Below, one piece after another: positions 33,906 to 43,080 of a stretch of DNA of 64,000 bases. The DNA comes from an uncultured Ruminococcus sp. (GTDB taxonomy: Bacteria; Bacillota; Clostridia; Oscillospirales; Ruminococcaceae): positions 1 to 64,000 of the forward strand of contig CANQWA010000003.1 in the NCBI GenBank assembly GCA_947627445.1, given 5' to 3'. The notes under the pieces are model-generated. The model ran no database searches, was not told the DNA's origin, and saw only the letters and a program-made list of their open reading frames with translations. A program made the translations under genes and the position numbers. The first letter of the stretch is position 1; each line of letters starts with the position of its first letter.

Positions 33906-36722
33906 ATGAGAACCAAAACCAAGTGCATTGCCCTTCTGACCGCAGCTGCTCTGCTGTGTACCGGCAGCGTGACAGCAGGCACGGTCAGAACCATGAAGGC
34001 ATCCGCAGCAGACTCTCTGGAATCTGCCTACAACTGGGACGCAGTCCGCATCGGCGGCGGCGGCTTTGTTTCCGGTATCATCACAGGCAAAAAAGATATG
34101 TACGCCCGTACCGATGTAGGCGGCGCTTACAAGTACAACTTTGACACCGAGGAATGGGAACAGCTATTCGCCTTTTTAAATGAGGAAGATCGAGGGCTTC
34201 TCAGCGTGGACTCCATGGCAATTGATCCCACGGATGACAATACCGTGTATTTCCTCTGCGGATGCGCCTATTTCTCCGGCGCAAGGACGGTGATCTTCAA
34301 AACCACCGACGGCGGAAAGACATTCACGCAGACAGACGTGACAGATCTGATCCAGGTACACGGCAACGGCGACGGCAGACAGTGCGGTGAGGCCATTGCC
34401 ATTGATCCGGACAATCCGGATGTCCTGTACTGCGGCGGCGATGTGGCTTCCGGCAGTTCTGCTCTGATTATGTCCGAGGACGGCGGCAAAACCTGGTCGC
34501 CGGTAAAGGGCTATGACGATCTGGGCTATTACAAATACACCGTCAATTGGCCCTTTTGGGACAATCATCCCGTCCGGGCTGCTACTCACGGCGATGAAAA
34601 TGCCTACAACACCCAGAACGGCGTGTCCACCATTGCGATTACAAACGGCAAGGTTTATGTGGGCACTTCTGTCAACGACGAATCCTTTAATATGGTCGTA
34701 GCGGATGTGGGTTCGGATGATTTCACCGAGCTAAGCAAATCCCTCCCCAGTAATTCCTATCCCTCCAGGATCAACTTTGACGCAGACGGCAATCTGCTGA
34801 TCTGCTATGTTGGCGGCTTATCCTTTAACGGCACAGGCGGCGGCATCTACAAATACGATATCCAATCCGGCACAGTGACAGATATCTCCCCCAGTGAAAA
34901 CAGCTTTGGCGCATGTGTCAGCGATCCTAAGGATTCCAGCGCCCTCCTTGCCACCACCTGCGGCGTATGGAGCGGTCAGCAATGGGATGCCGAAACTACC
35001 TGCTATGGTGAATACATGTACCGTTCCACAGATGGCGGTGCAACATGGACTGCCATCTATCCCGGAAAGATGGACGGCAACTGGGTTTGGGACGAAGAGT
35101 CGGGCGAAATGCACCAAAATCTCCTCTATGACTATCTGAATACCGGCGGATTCGACTGGATATACGGCAAGGCGATCCACTGGTCTGGTGCGCTGGTGTT
35201 GAATCCTGCTGATACCTCCAAGGTCATGGTGACCTCTGGTAACGGCGTGTTTGAGTGGACAGACGTGTGGACAGACGATGTGGCTGCCACATTCCATCCC
35301 AACGGCATTGAGGAAGTGGTTGCCCTGGATATGATCAGCATTCCCGGCGGCAGTGTATATTCCGCCATCGGCGACTATGACGGCTTTGAACACACCGATC
35401 CCACCGTTTCCGGCAAGCAGCATACGCCCAATATGGGTTCTACCAGTGCCATTGCATACTGTCCGCAGAATCCGGACGTGATGATCCGTATTGCAGAGCG
35501 TCAGAATGACATTGCACCAGGCTTTTATACCACTGACGGCGGCAAGACATGGACACCTATGGCGAATTCTCCCGGCGGCAAGGCTGCCATCACACAGCTG
35601 GCAGACGGCTCGTACCGGTTCTTCCAGTCGGGCAGCGATGACGGCGCTGTGAAGTATTCCGACGATATGGGACAGACTTGGAACAGCATTGGTGATATCC
35701 AAACCGTTTACGGTTCCAAGACCACCTATCTGTTGGTAGAGCCGGATCAGCCCAATGTGGTTTATGCCTATGCCACCTATTATAACTCCTCATGGGGATA
35801 TTCCAAGCCCCAGGCAGAATTTTCTGACGCACACTATACTCTCTATGTCAGCACGGACTACGGCAAGAGCTTTACGGCAACAGACATTGCCATGTACGAC
35901 CAATGCGACAGCGCCGGACGTATTGCCTATCTGGGCGAGGATGACCTGATCCTGGCTGCCGGCTGGTATGGTCTGTACCGTGTCACCGGCAGCGGCAAAA
36001 ATGTAGAACAGCTGGATGTCTACTATTGCAAGACGGTGGGCTATGGTGCGCCGGAAAAAGCCGGTGATGTCAACACCCTGTACATGTACGGCAAGCCGTC
36101 GGAAAGCGATCCCGAGGGCATTTACCGTTCACAGGACGGCGGCAAGACTTGGTTGCTGATTAATCAAAATAAGCTGTACGGCGGTACCGGTAACGGTAAC
36201 TTCCTGGTGGGCGATATGAACGAATTCGGCAAGGTTTACATGTCTACCGTTGGCTGCGGTATCGTTTACGGTGAGCTGGTGAACAGCGATGATCCGAAGC
36301 CGGTCACCACAACGACACCGAAGGAAACCACCACGACGAAGGCAACGACCACGGTCAGTTCTCTTTCTGAGACACCAGCCGCTTCCACCACTGAAAACAC
36401 TACTGCCAGCGATGCAGAAAGCACCACCACAACCATAACGCCTCTGGCAACGACGGCAACCTCAGGAAATGGAACGGAAACTACCACCACGGCAAAGCCC
36501 AATCCGGGTAACATCCTCTACGGCGATGTAAACCTGGATGCCAAGATTGACCTGACGGACGCCATCCTGCTGAACAAGGCTTGTGCCAGTGCGGTACAGC
36601 TGAATGATCAGCAGATCAACAATGCAGACTGTGACGACAGCGGCGAGATCACCCCCAATGATTCCATTGCACTGCTGCGGTTCCTGGTACATCTGCTGGA
36701 TTCTCTCCCGGAAACAGAATAA
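33906..36722 (+). CDS. Dockerin-bearing GH74 xyloglucanase-type enzyme
   Basis: 938 residues: signal peptide (MRTKTKCIALLTAAALLCTG..., cleaved after SASA-like residues), then a two-propeller GH74 domain to about residue 790. It opens YNWDAVRIGGGGFVSGI and carries repeated BNR-type Asp boxes (TTDGGKTF, SEDGGKTW, STDGGATW, TTDGGKTW, SQDGGKTW). A Thr/Pro linker and a C-terminal type I dockerin follow (GDVNLDAKIDLTDAILLNKAC; second repeat DCDDSGEITPNDSIALLRF). GH74 enzymes cut xyloglucan; the dockerin implies a cellulosome. GAAAGGAG precedes the ATG. It is convergent with the GH9 gene and shares an identical dockerin half with it. Confidence 0.95.
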   Translation: MRTKTKCIALLTAAALLCTGSVTAGTVRTMKASAADSLESAYNWDAVRIGGGGFVSGIITGKKDMYARTDVGGAYKYNFDTEEWEQLFAFLNEEDRGLLSVDSMAIDPTDDNTVYFLCGCAYFSGARTVIFKTTDGGKTFTQTDVTDLIQVHGNGDGRQCGEAIAIDPDNPDVLYCGGDVASGSSALIMSEDGGKTWSPVKGYDDLGYYKYTVNWPFWDNHPVRAATHGDENAYNTQNGVSTIAITNGKVYVGTSVNDESFNMVVADVGSDDFTELSKSLPSNSYPSRINFDADGNLLICYVGGLSFNGTGGGIYKYDIQSGTVTDISPSENSFGACVSDPKDSSALLATTCGVWSGQQWDAETTCYGEYMYRSTDGGATWTAIYPGKMDGNWVWDEESGEMHQNLLYDYLNTGGFDWIYGKAIHWSGALVLNPADTSKVMVTSGNGVFEWTDVWTDDVAATFHPNGIEEVVALDMISIPGGSVYSAIGDYDGFEHTDPTVSGKQHTPNMGSTSAIAYCPQNPDVMIRIAERQNDIAPGFYTTDGGKTWTPMANSPGGKAAITQLADGSYRFFQSGSDDGAVKYSDDMGQTWNSIGDIQTVYGSKTTYLLVEPDQPNVVYAYATYYNSSWGYSKPQAEFSDAHYTLYVSTDYGKSFTATDIAMYDQCDSAGRIAYLGEDDLILAAGWYGLYRVTGSGKNVEQLDVYYCKTVGYGAPEKAGDVNTLYMYGKPSESDPEGIYRSQDGGKTWLLINQNKLYGGTGNGNFLVGDMNEFGKVYMSTVGCGIVYGELVNSDDPKPVTTTTPKETTTTKATTTVSSLSETPAASTTENTTASDAESTTTTITPLATTATSGNGTETTTTAKPNPGNILYGDVNLDAKIDLTDAILLNKACASAVQLNDQQINNADCDDSGEITPNDSIALLRFLVHLLDSLPETE
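36479..36636. repeat. 158-bp perfect inverted repeat, arm 1 (in GH74 linker/dockerin)
   Basis: Reading AACTACCACCACGG to GACTGTGACG, it is base-for-base the reverse complement of 36917-37074. It encodes the end of the linker and the first dockerin repeat. The arms are 280 bp apart. Confidence 0.95.
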
Positions 36723-36746
36723 CCCCCGCTATATCCCAAAAAAACA

Positions 36747-36786
36747 TTCCCCGGAAACCTGTTCAGGAATCCGGGGAAATTTTTTA
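36747..36786. terminator. Bidirectional terminator between GH74 and GH9 genes
   Basis: Stem TTCCCCGGA/TCCGGGGAA with a T tract on the plus strand and a T-rich tract on the minus strand, between two convergent genes. Confidence 0.85.
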
Positions 36787-36827
36787 TCATGATCTGATGG
36801 ACAAACCGCTGTCAATGCCTGTCTGCA

Positions 36828-39320
36828 TCAATCGGCGTTCCAAGGCAATTCCTGTACGATATGTGTCAGGAACTGTAAGAGAACAATGACGTCATTGAGC
36901 GTTGTCTGACCATCCACGTCACAGTCTGCATTGTTGATCTGCTGATCATTCAGCTGTACCGCACTGGCACAAGCCTTGTTCAGCAGGATGGCGTCCGTCA
37001 GGTCAATCTTGGCATCCAGGTTTACATCGCCGTAGAGGATGTTACCCGGATTGGGCTTTGCCGTGGTGGTAGTTGTCGTTTCACTTTCCGAGGTTGCCGT
37101 CGTTGCCAGAGACGAGGTTGCGGTGCTTTCGGTATTGCCGCCGGGAACATTGGTTTCTGTGGCAGTTGTCGTCTCTTCCGAAGAAACCGTTTCCTCCGTG
37201 CTTACCACATCATCGCTGGCAGTAGTGTCCTCAGTGGCGGTAGTTTCTGATGTCTCAGAAAGGGAACTGACGGTGGACGTCGTTGTCTCTGCCGGCTTTG
37301 TGGTGGGAGGCGTTGTCTGATCCGGCTTTGTGCCGTCCGGCTCTGTACCCCAGATCAAGGTATCGCCGTCATACATGGTGATATGATCTGAAACGGTCAT
37401 GGCATCCTCACCGCCCTGTGCCAGACCTTCAAAGGAGTAGTCATTGGAAGGATCCCATACGCCCTGAATGTTGTCGGGGATGGAAATACGGAACTGACAC
37501 TCACTTCTGTGTTCCGACTGACCCGTGGGCATTACGACGCTGCCGTCCGCAAAGGAGAGCTGCACATAGTAGATCGTTCCGTCATACTGGATGGGATCGG
37601 AAATGGAGATCACACCCTTGTCGGAGGCATGCTGGTCATAGCCTACCCTTACGCTGACATCATTGATGGACAACCCGGCATCGATTAGTTCGCTGATGTC
37701 AAAGTAATAGCGATAGGAGAGATCCTGGATGGTTCTCGCTGGCCATGCAGAATGGTTCATAGCGAACACCTTCAGCTCGGTATAGCTGCCAGCCGCCTGG
37801 TTGATGGACGCCTGCATAAAGAACTCATCCCATTTGGGTGTTTCTGTGGGCGGGAAATCCGGATCAGCCTTACCGCCGTATTTTTCTACCATGGCGCAGA
37901 GTGCGGCAGTATATCCGGCATTATAGTCGATGGCAACTTCGGTATATTGATAGTCCCCGATTTTGTCGGAATAGTTGCCTGTCATATCAGGACCGCCTAC
38001 CAGTGCGCCGTACAGAATGTGGGCGTGCTGCTTGGCGTCTTCACCCTCGGTCTGACCAATATTGCTCCACTTGTCGTTCCATGCGCCGCTGGAGGTTCTG
38101 TGATGCCATGCCTTGGGATAATTCTCCCCCATACCGATGACATAGCTGAAATGGTTGGCATTGTCACCGAAGCAGTAGTTCATGGTGTTGTCTGCAAATT
38201 GGGTATACTTCTGAGACAGAGCGGCGTCGTCTGCAAACAGTTCATCCGCTGCCACATATGCCAGAAATGCTGTCGTGGTGGCATGCCGGAGCGATCCCCA
38301 CTGGAACAGCCATGGCAGACCATCCGGTGTATAACTGACCTGCTTGCCGCCGTAGCCTGTGGTCCAGTATTCCAGATGCTTTTTCAATTGATCCTTCCAC
38401 TGAGATTCTCCGGTATTGATCGCATACAGCAGCATGCCGCCCTGCATCACATCATCCCAGCAGTGTCCCCAGGTGTATTTCATCTCATTGGACTGTTCCT
38501 CTTTCCCCAGATTGTTGATATAATCCGAGGCACACAGATCCAGATATTTCTGTTCGCCGGTTGCCATATACAGCCAGTTTGCGGCAAAGAACAAATCATC
38601 ATAGAAGGTCGTGATTTTATAGTAAGATACCTCTTCGGGGTCATCGCCGATCGAACGGTTCTTGTCCGCCCGTTCAAAGCAGGCGATGGCATGGGTCAGA
38701 TATTCCTGCGCTTTCTCCGGCTTGCTGTCCTTAAAATTCAGATAGCCGGTACAGAGAGCTGCTGCCATCTGGGCTTCAATACAGCTGTCGTTACAGGTGT
38801 AATAGGGACGTTCTGTCTCACCCTGCATCAGCTCGTATTTTGCCATATACACTTCGGCAGAACCCCACCACACGTGGTCAAAGGCGCCGTCGCCAATCAT
38901 ATAGACAATCTCATCGCCCAAGTCGCAGTCTACCAGATAATCCAGAACAAACTGCAGATTGTTTTCATACATGGCGGTCTGACCGGCAGCAGCGACACCG
39001 TCCCTGTATTCCAGAAGGCCCCAGCCCAGCAAGGTTGCTGCATAGGCGTTGGTCAGAGTGAATTTCAGGTGGTCGCCGGCGTCATACCAGCCGCCTGGGA
39101 TATAGTCGTTTGTCATGCTGTCAGCACGCCAGCTGACCTCGTTCCACTCCGGCAACACGCCAGATTGCTGTACTTCATAGAAGAACATGGACTTTTGCAA
39201 TGCCTCTCCGTAGTTATAGTCGCCGGTTTCGGCGACGCCTTGTACAGCGGGAACAGCTGTGATCGTTCCGGTGACAGCAAGTACTGCGGCGGAGATTCCC
39301 GCAATCCATTTTTTCATCAT
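36828..39320 (-). CDS. Dockerin-bearing GH9 cellulase with CBM3
   Basis: 830 residues: signal peptide, GH9 catalytic domain (about 33-480) with the catalytic-base motif WYDAGDHLKF and the proton-donor region TEVAIDYNAGY, then a CBM3-like module (about 490-640, starting FFMQASINQ, with DLSYRYYFDISE). A Thr/Ser-rich linker of about 100 residues and a type I dockerin follow. The GH9-CBM3c layout is typical of processive endoglucanases. AAGGAAG lies 11 bases before the first of two adjacent ATGs. The first dockerin repeat is identical at DNA level to that of the convergent GH74 gene; the second differs. Confidence 0.95.
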   Translation of the reverse strand: MMKKWIAGISAAVLAVTGTITAVPAVQGVAETGDYNYGEALQKSMFFYEVQQSGVLPEWNEVSWRADSMTNDYIPGGWYDAGDHLKFTLTNAYAATLLGWGLLEYRDGVAAAGQTAMYENNLQFVLDYLVDCDLGDEIVYMIGDGAFDHVWWGSAEVYMAKYELMQGETERPYYTCNDSCIEAQMAAALCTGYLNFKDSKPEKAQEYLTHAIACFERADKNRSIGDDPEEVSYYKITTFYDDLFFAANWLYMATGEQKYLDLCASDYINNLGKEEQSNEMKYTWGHCWDDVMQGGMLLYAINTGESQWKDQLKKHLEYWTTGYGGKQVSYTPDGLPWLFQWGSLRHATTTAFLAYVAADELFADDAALSQKYTQFADNTMNYCFGDNANHFSYVIGMGENYPKAWHHRTSSGAWNDKWSNIGQTEGEDAKQHAHILYGALVGGPDMTGNYSDKIGDYQYTEVAIDYNAGYTAALCAMVEKYGGKADPDFPPTETPKWDEFFMQASINQAAGSYTELKVFAMNHSAWPARTIQDLSYRYYFDISELIDAGLSINDVSVRVGYDQHASDKGVISISDPIQYDGTIYYVQLSFADGSVVMPTGQSEHRSECQFRISIPDNIQGVWDPSNDYSFEGLAQGGEDAMTVSDHITMYDGDTLIWGTEPDGTKPDQTTPPTTKPAETTTSTVSSLSETSETTATEDTTASDDVVSTEETVSSEETTTATETNVPGGNTESTATSSLATTATSESETTTTTTAKPNPGNILYGDVNLDAKIDLTDAILLNKACASAVQLNDQQINNADCDVDGQTTLNDVIVLLQFLTHIVQELPWNAD
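36917..37074. repeat. 158-bp perfect inverted repeat, arm 2 (in GH9 linker/dockerin)
   Basis: It is identical to the reverse complement of 36479-36636 with no mismatch found by eye. The identity stops abruptly inside the second dockerin repeat on one side and in the Thr linker on the other. Confidence 0.95.
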
Positions 39321-39441
39321 GCGTGGATACTTCCTTTCTTTGTGGTAAAACCACATGATATTTCGGTGTGTGATGCGCACACCAATTATTTTTATTGTAC
39401 CATGATTTTTTAGGAAAGTCAAGAATTTTTGTGTAGATTTT

Positions 39442-39490
39442 AGGCAACCCCGCACAAAGCCGCCAAGTGCTCTTGGTGTGGGGTTGCCTT
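39442..39490. repeat. Family A element, short copy (A6)
   Basis: AGGCAACCCCGCACAAAG (39442-39459) and CTTGGTGTGGGGTTGCCT (39472-39489) form a long hairpin. It lies in the divergent gap between the GH9 and GH5 genes, 20 bp before the GH5 promoter. Confidence 0.75.
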
Positions 39491-39509
39491 TATGCATGTC
39501 CACGGCATA

Positions 39510-39538
39510 TTGACAAATCACGCCGCTTTTGATACAAT
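39510..39538 (+). promoter_or_regulatory. Consensus sigma-A promoter of the GH5 gene
   Basis: TTGACA, 17 bases, TACAAT. The leader is about 100 nt. Confidence 0.85.
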
Positions 39539-39647
39539 ATATCTATATGTTATATATGAGGGAAACACGGATGAAATCTCCCTTGACGGCTTAATGCACA
39601 TCAGATGGAATCCGTACCGCCTTAGATTCCAACAAGGAGCATATGAT

Positions 39648-40823
39648 ATGAAACGTACGATCTCCGCCGTCACAGCGGCATCCTTCTCCATCTGTCTGAT
39701 TCTCACTGGCTGCTTCGGCGGAAACAGCAAAACTGCCAGCGAATTTGACGACGGCAAAATGCGCCGCGATCTGACCGCCCAGACTGTCGCAAAAGAAATG
39801 GGTCTTGGCATCAACCTGGGCAATACCATGGAAGCCTACTGGGAGGACAGCACCAACCAGACCGGAAACTGCGCCGTCGTGGGCGATACCGCCCAGAGCT
39901 ACGAAACCTGTTGGGGTGCAGTCGTCACCACACAAGAAGCCATCGATGGCATGAAATCCTCTGGTTTTGACACCGTCCGCATCCCCGTTTACTGGGGCAA
40001 TATGATGGCAGACGACCAGAACTATGTGATCTCCGAGGACTATTTCACCCGTGTGGAAGAAATCCTGAACTACTGCCGAAAAAACGATCAGTATGTCGTC
40101 ATCAACATCCATCACTACGATGAATTCCTGATCCAAAACAAACCCAAGGACGAAGTCCTGGCAATCACGAAAAAACTCTGGACGCAAATTGCAGAACGTT
40201 TTCAAGCATATTCGGATTATGTCGTGTTCGAGGGTTTTAACGAAAGCCTGGGCGCACAGCAGGAATCCGATTCCTATACCGAGGACGAACGGTTTGATTA
40301 TGTCAATGAAATGAATCAGACATTCGTAGACGCCGTGCGTGCCACCGGCGGCAATAACAAAGACCGCATTCTCATCGCCTCCGGCTATTGGACCAATATC
40401 GACCTGACCACCGATCAGCGCTTTGAAATGCCGAAAGACTCCGCCGATGACAAGCTGATGGTTTCGGTGCATTATGTGGACAACGCCATGTACTGGACAA
40501 ACCAGATCGGGTCGCCGCAGTGGCTGAAATACAGCACGGATCAGTGTGAGCTTTTAAAAAACGCCTTTACAGATCAGGGCATTCCCGTGTTTGTGGGAGA
40601 ATGCACATCCATCTACGGAAATGAAAACTTTGCAGCCAATGCAGACACCACAGATTCTACCGAATGCCTGCGCACCATGCTGGAAATGATCACAGACTAT
40701 GGCTTTGTTCCGGTGCTGTGGGATACCAATGCCAATTTCTATTCCAGAACCGAAAACAAGATCATATCCGATACAGACAGCGCACTGATCGCAGAGCTTT
40801 CATCACAGATACACGGAGCGTGA
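39648..40823 (+). CDS. GH5 family glycoside hydrolase, lipoprotein
   Basis: 391 residues. The signal peptide ends in a lipobox (ILTGC, Cys near 20), so the enzyme is probably tethered to the membrane rather than docked to a scaffold; no dockerin is present. The GH5 barrel begins MGLGINLGNTMEAY. The conserved VRIPVYWGN, the proton donor in FEGFNESLG (NE) and the nucleophile in VFVGECTS are seen. It probably cuts beta-1,4-glucan or xyloglucan (subfamily 4-like by eye). AAGGAG lies eight bases before the ATG. hpt follows after only 5 bp. Confidence 0.92.
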   Translation: MKRTISAVTAASFSICLILTGCFGGNSKTASEFDDGKMRRDLTAQTVAKEMGLGINLGNTMEAYWEDSTNQTGNCAVVGDTAQSYETCWGAVVTTQEAIDGMKSSGFDTVRIPVYWGNMMADDQNYVISEDYFTRVEEILNYCRKNDQYVVINIHHYDEFLIQNKPKDEVLAITKKLWTQIAERFQAYSDYVVFEGFNESLGAQQESDSYTEDERFDYVNEMNQTFVDAVRATGGNNKDRILIASGYWTNIDLTTDQRFEMPKDSADDKLMVSVHYVDNAMYWTNQIGSPQWLKYSTDQCELLKNAFTDQGIPVFVGECTSIYGNENFAANADTTDSTECLRTMLEMITDYGFVPVLWDTNANFYSRTENKIISDTDSALIAELSSQIHGA

Positions 40824-40828
40824 GGTCT

Positions 40829-41401
40829 ATGAAAAAGTCATTTTTACCAGAGGAGTATCACAGCAGCATCCACCATGTACTGATCTCCGAACAGGAGATC
40901 CAGGCGGCGGTCCGGAAAACCGGTGAACAGATCAGCCGCACCTATGAGGGAAAACCTCTTTTGCTGGTGAGTATTCTAAAAGGCTCTTTTGTATTTCTGG
41001 CAGACCTGTGCCGTGCCGTCCGTATCCCCTGTGAGATCGGGTTCATGGGCGCCAAAAGCTATACCGGAACCGTCTCTTCCGGAAAGGTGGAGATCACACT
41101 GGATCTGGAACAGGATATCCGTGCCTATCATGTTTTGATCGTGGAGGATATTGTGGACACCGGCATAACGCTCCAACAGGTGGTGAAAATGCTGAAAGAA
41201 AGACACCCCCTTTCTCTGCGTGTGATATCCCTTCTGGATAAACCGAAACGCCGGATAGTGGACTGGCATCCGGACCAGGCATTATTTTCCATTCCGGATG
41301 TGTTCGTGATTGGATACGGACTGGACTGTGAAGAACAATACCGCAATCTGCCGTATATTGCGGTGTACGAGGAATCGTCGGAAAAATCAGCCTTATCTTA
41401 A
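40829..41401 (+). CDS. hpt: Hypoxanthine phosphoribosyltransferase
   Basis: 190 residues with the PRPP-binding motif VLIVEDIVDTGITL (near 105-118), the LLLVSILKGSFVFLADL segment and the DVFVIGYGLDCEEQYRNLPYI C-terminus of HPRT enzymes. It salvages hypoxanthine and guanine to IMP and GMP. It starts 5 bp after the GH5 stop, with GGAG and GAGG upstream, so it is probably cotranscribed with the cellulase gene, an odd pairing. Its stop TAA runs straight into a family A repeat. Confidence 0.95.
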   Translation: MKKSFLPEEYHSSIHHVLISEQEIQAAVRKTGEQISRTYEGKPLLLVSILKGSFVFLADLCRAVRIPCEIGFMGAKSYTGTVSSGKVEITLDLEQDIRAYHVLIVEDIVDTGITLQQVVKMLKERHPLSLRVISLLDKPKRRIVDWHPDQALFSIPDVFVIGYGLDCEEQYRNLPYIAVYEESSEKSALS

Positions 41402-41478
41402 AGCAACACTGCAAAAAGACCGCCTGACGGCTTTGACCGTCATCTGCCGCACAATCTTTGTGCGTTGCTGCCTTAACC
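41400..41478. repeat. Family A element (A4) at the hpt stop codon
   Basis: AAAGCAACACTGCAAAAAG (41400-) and CTTTGTGCGTTGCTGCCTT (to 41477) are inverted ends around an inner ACCGCCTGACGGC hairpin. The left end overlaps the hpt TAA. It may double as terminator. Confidence 0.7.
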
Positions 41479-41547
41479 TCTATGGCAAAATACACATATC
41501 TGTCAGAATATTTGTGTCATCGTCCTTGCCATACATCCAGTATCCAT

Positions 41548-41576
41548 TCATAATGATCCTGTGATATACATATAAT
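41548..41576 (+). promoter_or_regulatory. Sigma-E-like promoter of cwlD
   Basis: TCATAAT (41548-41554), 14 bases, CATATAAT (41569-41576), close to KMATATT-N14-CATACAMT. A plain sigma-A -10 (TATAAT) is contained in it, but the corresponding -35 is poor. Confidence 0.45.
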
Positions 41577-41577
41577 G

Positions 41578-41636
41578 AAGGCAGCACCGCACAAAGAACC
41601 CCTGACGGCTTTGGGCTTTGTACGATGTTGCCTAAA
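41578..41636. repeat. Family A element, short copy (A5), in the cwlD leader
   Basis: AAGGCAGCACCGCACAAAG and CTTTGTACGATGTTGCCTA are imperfect inverted ends. It starts within a few bases of the predicted cwlD transcript start and so would form its 5' hairpin. Confidence 0.7.
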
Positions 41637-41659
41637 CCAAAAAACTGGGAGGATATGGT

Positions 41660-42391
41660 ATGAATATCACTTGGAAATCCATTGCAAAGCGAACAGGGAT
41701 CGTTCTGCTTGTCAGCGGCATCAGCATCGGCGCAGTGTATCTGGGAGGCACACGCATCCAGAAAGCAGTGGCGACCATGACCGCCCCAAAGCAAGAAACC
41801 CCGGTGATCATATTGGATGCAGGACACGGCGGCATTGACGGGGGATGTTCTTCCGCCAGCGGCGTGCCGGAAAAAGGCATCAACCTGAACATTCTCCTCT
41901 GCCTCCGGGATCTGCTGGAGATGGAGGGCTATACCGTTGAGGTCACCCGTGACACCGATCGCAGTATCCATGATGACGGCATCGAAGGAATCGCCAATCA
42001 GAAAAGCTCAGACATGGACAATCGGCTGGCGCTATTCAATCAATATGACAATGCGATCTGTATTTCCATTCATCAGAATCAGTTCACCGATCCTGCCTAT
42101 TCCGGCGCACAAATGTTTTATTCGGACAATGTAAAGGGCAGCGGTCAGTTGGCGCAGATCATGCAGAACGCCTTTGTCGAGCAGCTTCAGCCGGATAATA
42201 TGCGTGAGGTAAAACTGTGCGGCAAGGAGTTGTTCCTGTGCTATTTCAGTGAGAACCCCACGATTATGGCGGAATGCGGCTTTTTGTCCAATCCAGAGGA
42301 AGCAGCGCTGCTGGAAACAGAGGAATATCAGCAGAAGGTGGCATTCACACTGTTTTCCGGGCTGAATCAATACATAGCGGAGAGAAAATAA
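41660..42391 (+). CDS. cwlD: N-acetylmuramoyl-L-alanine amidase (CwlD-type)
   Basis: 243 residues: one N-terminal membrane segment (about 9-28), then an Amidase_3 domain. Zinc ligands are seen in ILDAGHGGIDGG (His), the Glu of GVPEKGINL and the His of ISIHQNQF; the catalytic Glu is in IMAECGFLSN. Size and a signal anchor without wall-binding repeats fit CwlD, which makes muramic-delta-lactam in spore cortex. GGAGG precedes the ATG. A sigma-E-like promoter upstream agrees with this. It is first in a four-gene coupled run. Confidence 0.85.
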   Translation: MNITWKSIAKRTGIVLLVSGISIGAVYLGGTRIQKAVATMTAPKQETPVIILDAGHGGIDGGCSSASGVPEKGINLNILLCLRDLLEMEGYTVEVTRDTDRSIHDDGIEGIANQKSSDMDNRLALFNQYDNAICISIHQNQFTDPAYSGAQMFYSDNVKGSGQLAQIMQNAFVEQLQPDNMREVKLCGKELFLCYFSENPTIMAECGFLSNPEEAALLETEEYQQKVAFTLFSGLNQYIAERK

Positions 42392-42399
42392 AAATTCAC

Positions 42400-43080
42400 A
42401 TGAAAATCATTGCCCATATTCAAAATGATTTCCCGGCAAAATTCGGGATTCCCCGGCAGAGCGGTCTTGTTACCTCTCTGCGGTCGCAGATTCTCTTTAC
42501 GCCGGAATACCGAAATCCCGATGCCGTCCGTGGACTGGAAGGTTTTTCCCACCTGTGGCTGCTCTGGGAATTTTCTGCATCCAGAAGCAGCAAATGGTCG
42601 CCCACCGTGCGCCCGCCCCGTCTGGGAGGCAATATCCGCATGGGCGTGTTTGCCACCCGTTCCCCCTTCCGCCCCAATCCCATCGGACTTTCGGTGGTGC
42701 GGATCGAACAGCTTCTCTTGCAGGGAAAGCACGCCCCGGTGATCGAAGTGTCCGGAGCGGATCTGATGAACGGCACACCCATTTATGACATCAAGCCCTA
42801 TCTGCCCCATATTGACAGCATTCCCGGGGCAAAGGGCGGCTTTGCGGCAGAGGCGGCGGAACATCGGCTGCAGGTCATATTTCCGGACGCATGGTTGAAA
42901 CAAGTGCCGGCACATCTGCGTGAGGGCTTGACGGAACTGCTGGCACAGGATCCGAGACCGTCATACCAGCATGATCCCACACGGGTTTATGGATTTTTCT
43001 TCGGGCAACTGGAAGTACAATTTACGGTACAGGAGGATGACCTGACGGTGGTCAGCGTCACCCCTGTGCAGAAAGGATGA
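42400..43080 (+). CDS. trmO: tRNA (N6-threonylcarbamoyladenosine(37)-N6)-methyltransferase TrmO-like
   Basis: 226 residues. The motif RSPFRPNPIGLSVVRIEQL and GADLMNGTPIYDIKPYLPHID are diagnostic for the TsaA/TrmO family, which methylates t6A37 in tRNA-Thr. The start is the ATG 8 bp after the cwlD stop; the ribosome site (GGAGAG) is 15 bases away and weak, so coupling to cwlD is likely. Its stop overlaps the start of the DUF4253 gene by 4 bp (ATGA). Confidence 0.9.
   Translation: MKIIAHIQNDFPAKFGIPRQSGLVTSLRSQILFTPEYRNPDAVRGLEGFSHLWLLWEFSASRSSKWSPTVRPPRLGGNIRMGVFATRSPFRPNPIGLSVVRIEQLLLQGKHAPVIEVSGADLMNGTPIYDIKPYLPHIDSIPGAKGGFAAEAAEHRLQVIFPDAWLKQVPAHLREGLTELLAQDPRPSYQHDPTRVYGFFFGQLEVQFTVQEDDLTVVSVTPVQKG

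Noticed and set aside
36266..36514. Minus-strand frame rich in Val within the GH74 linker
   Set aside because: It is the antisense of Thr-rich linker codons (ACC/ACG read as GGT/CGT).
37752..39413. 553-codon plus-strand open frame opposite the GH9 gene
   Set aside because: It is the antisense of a well-supported GH9-CBM3 gene.
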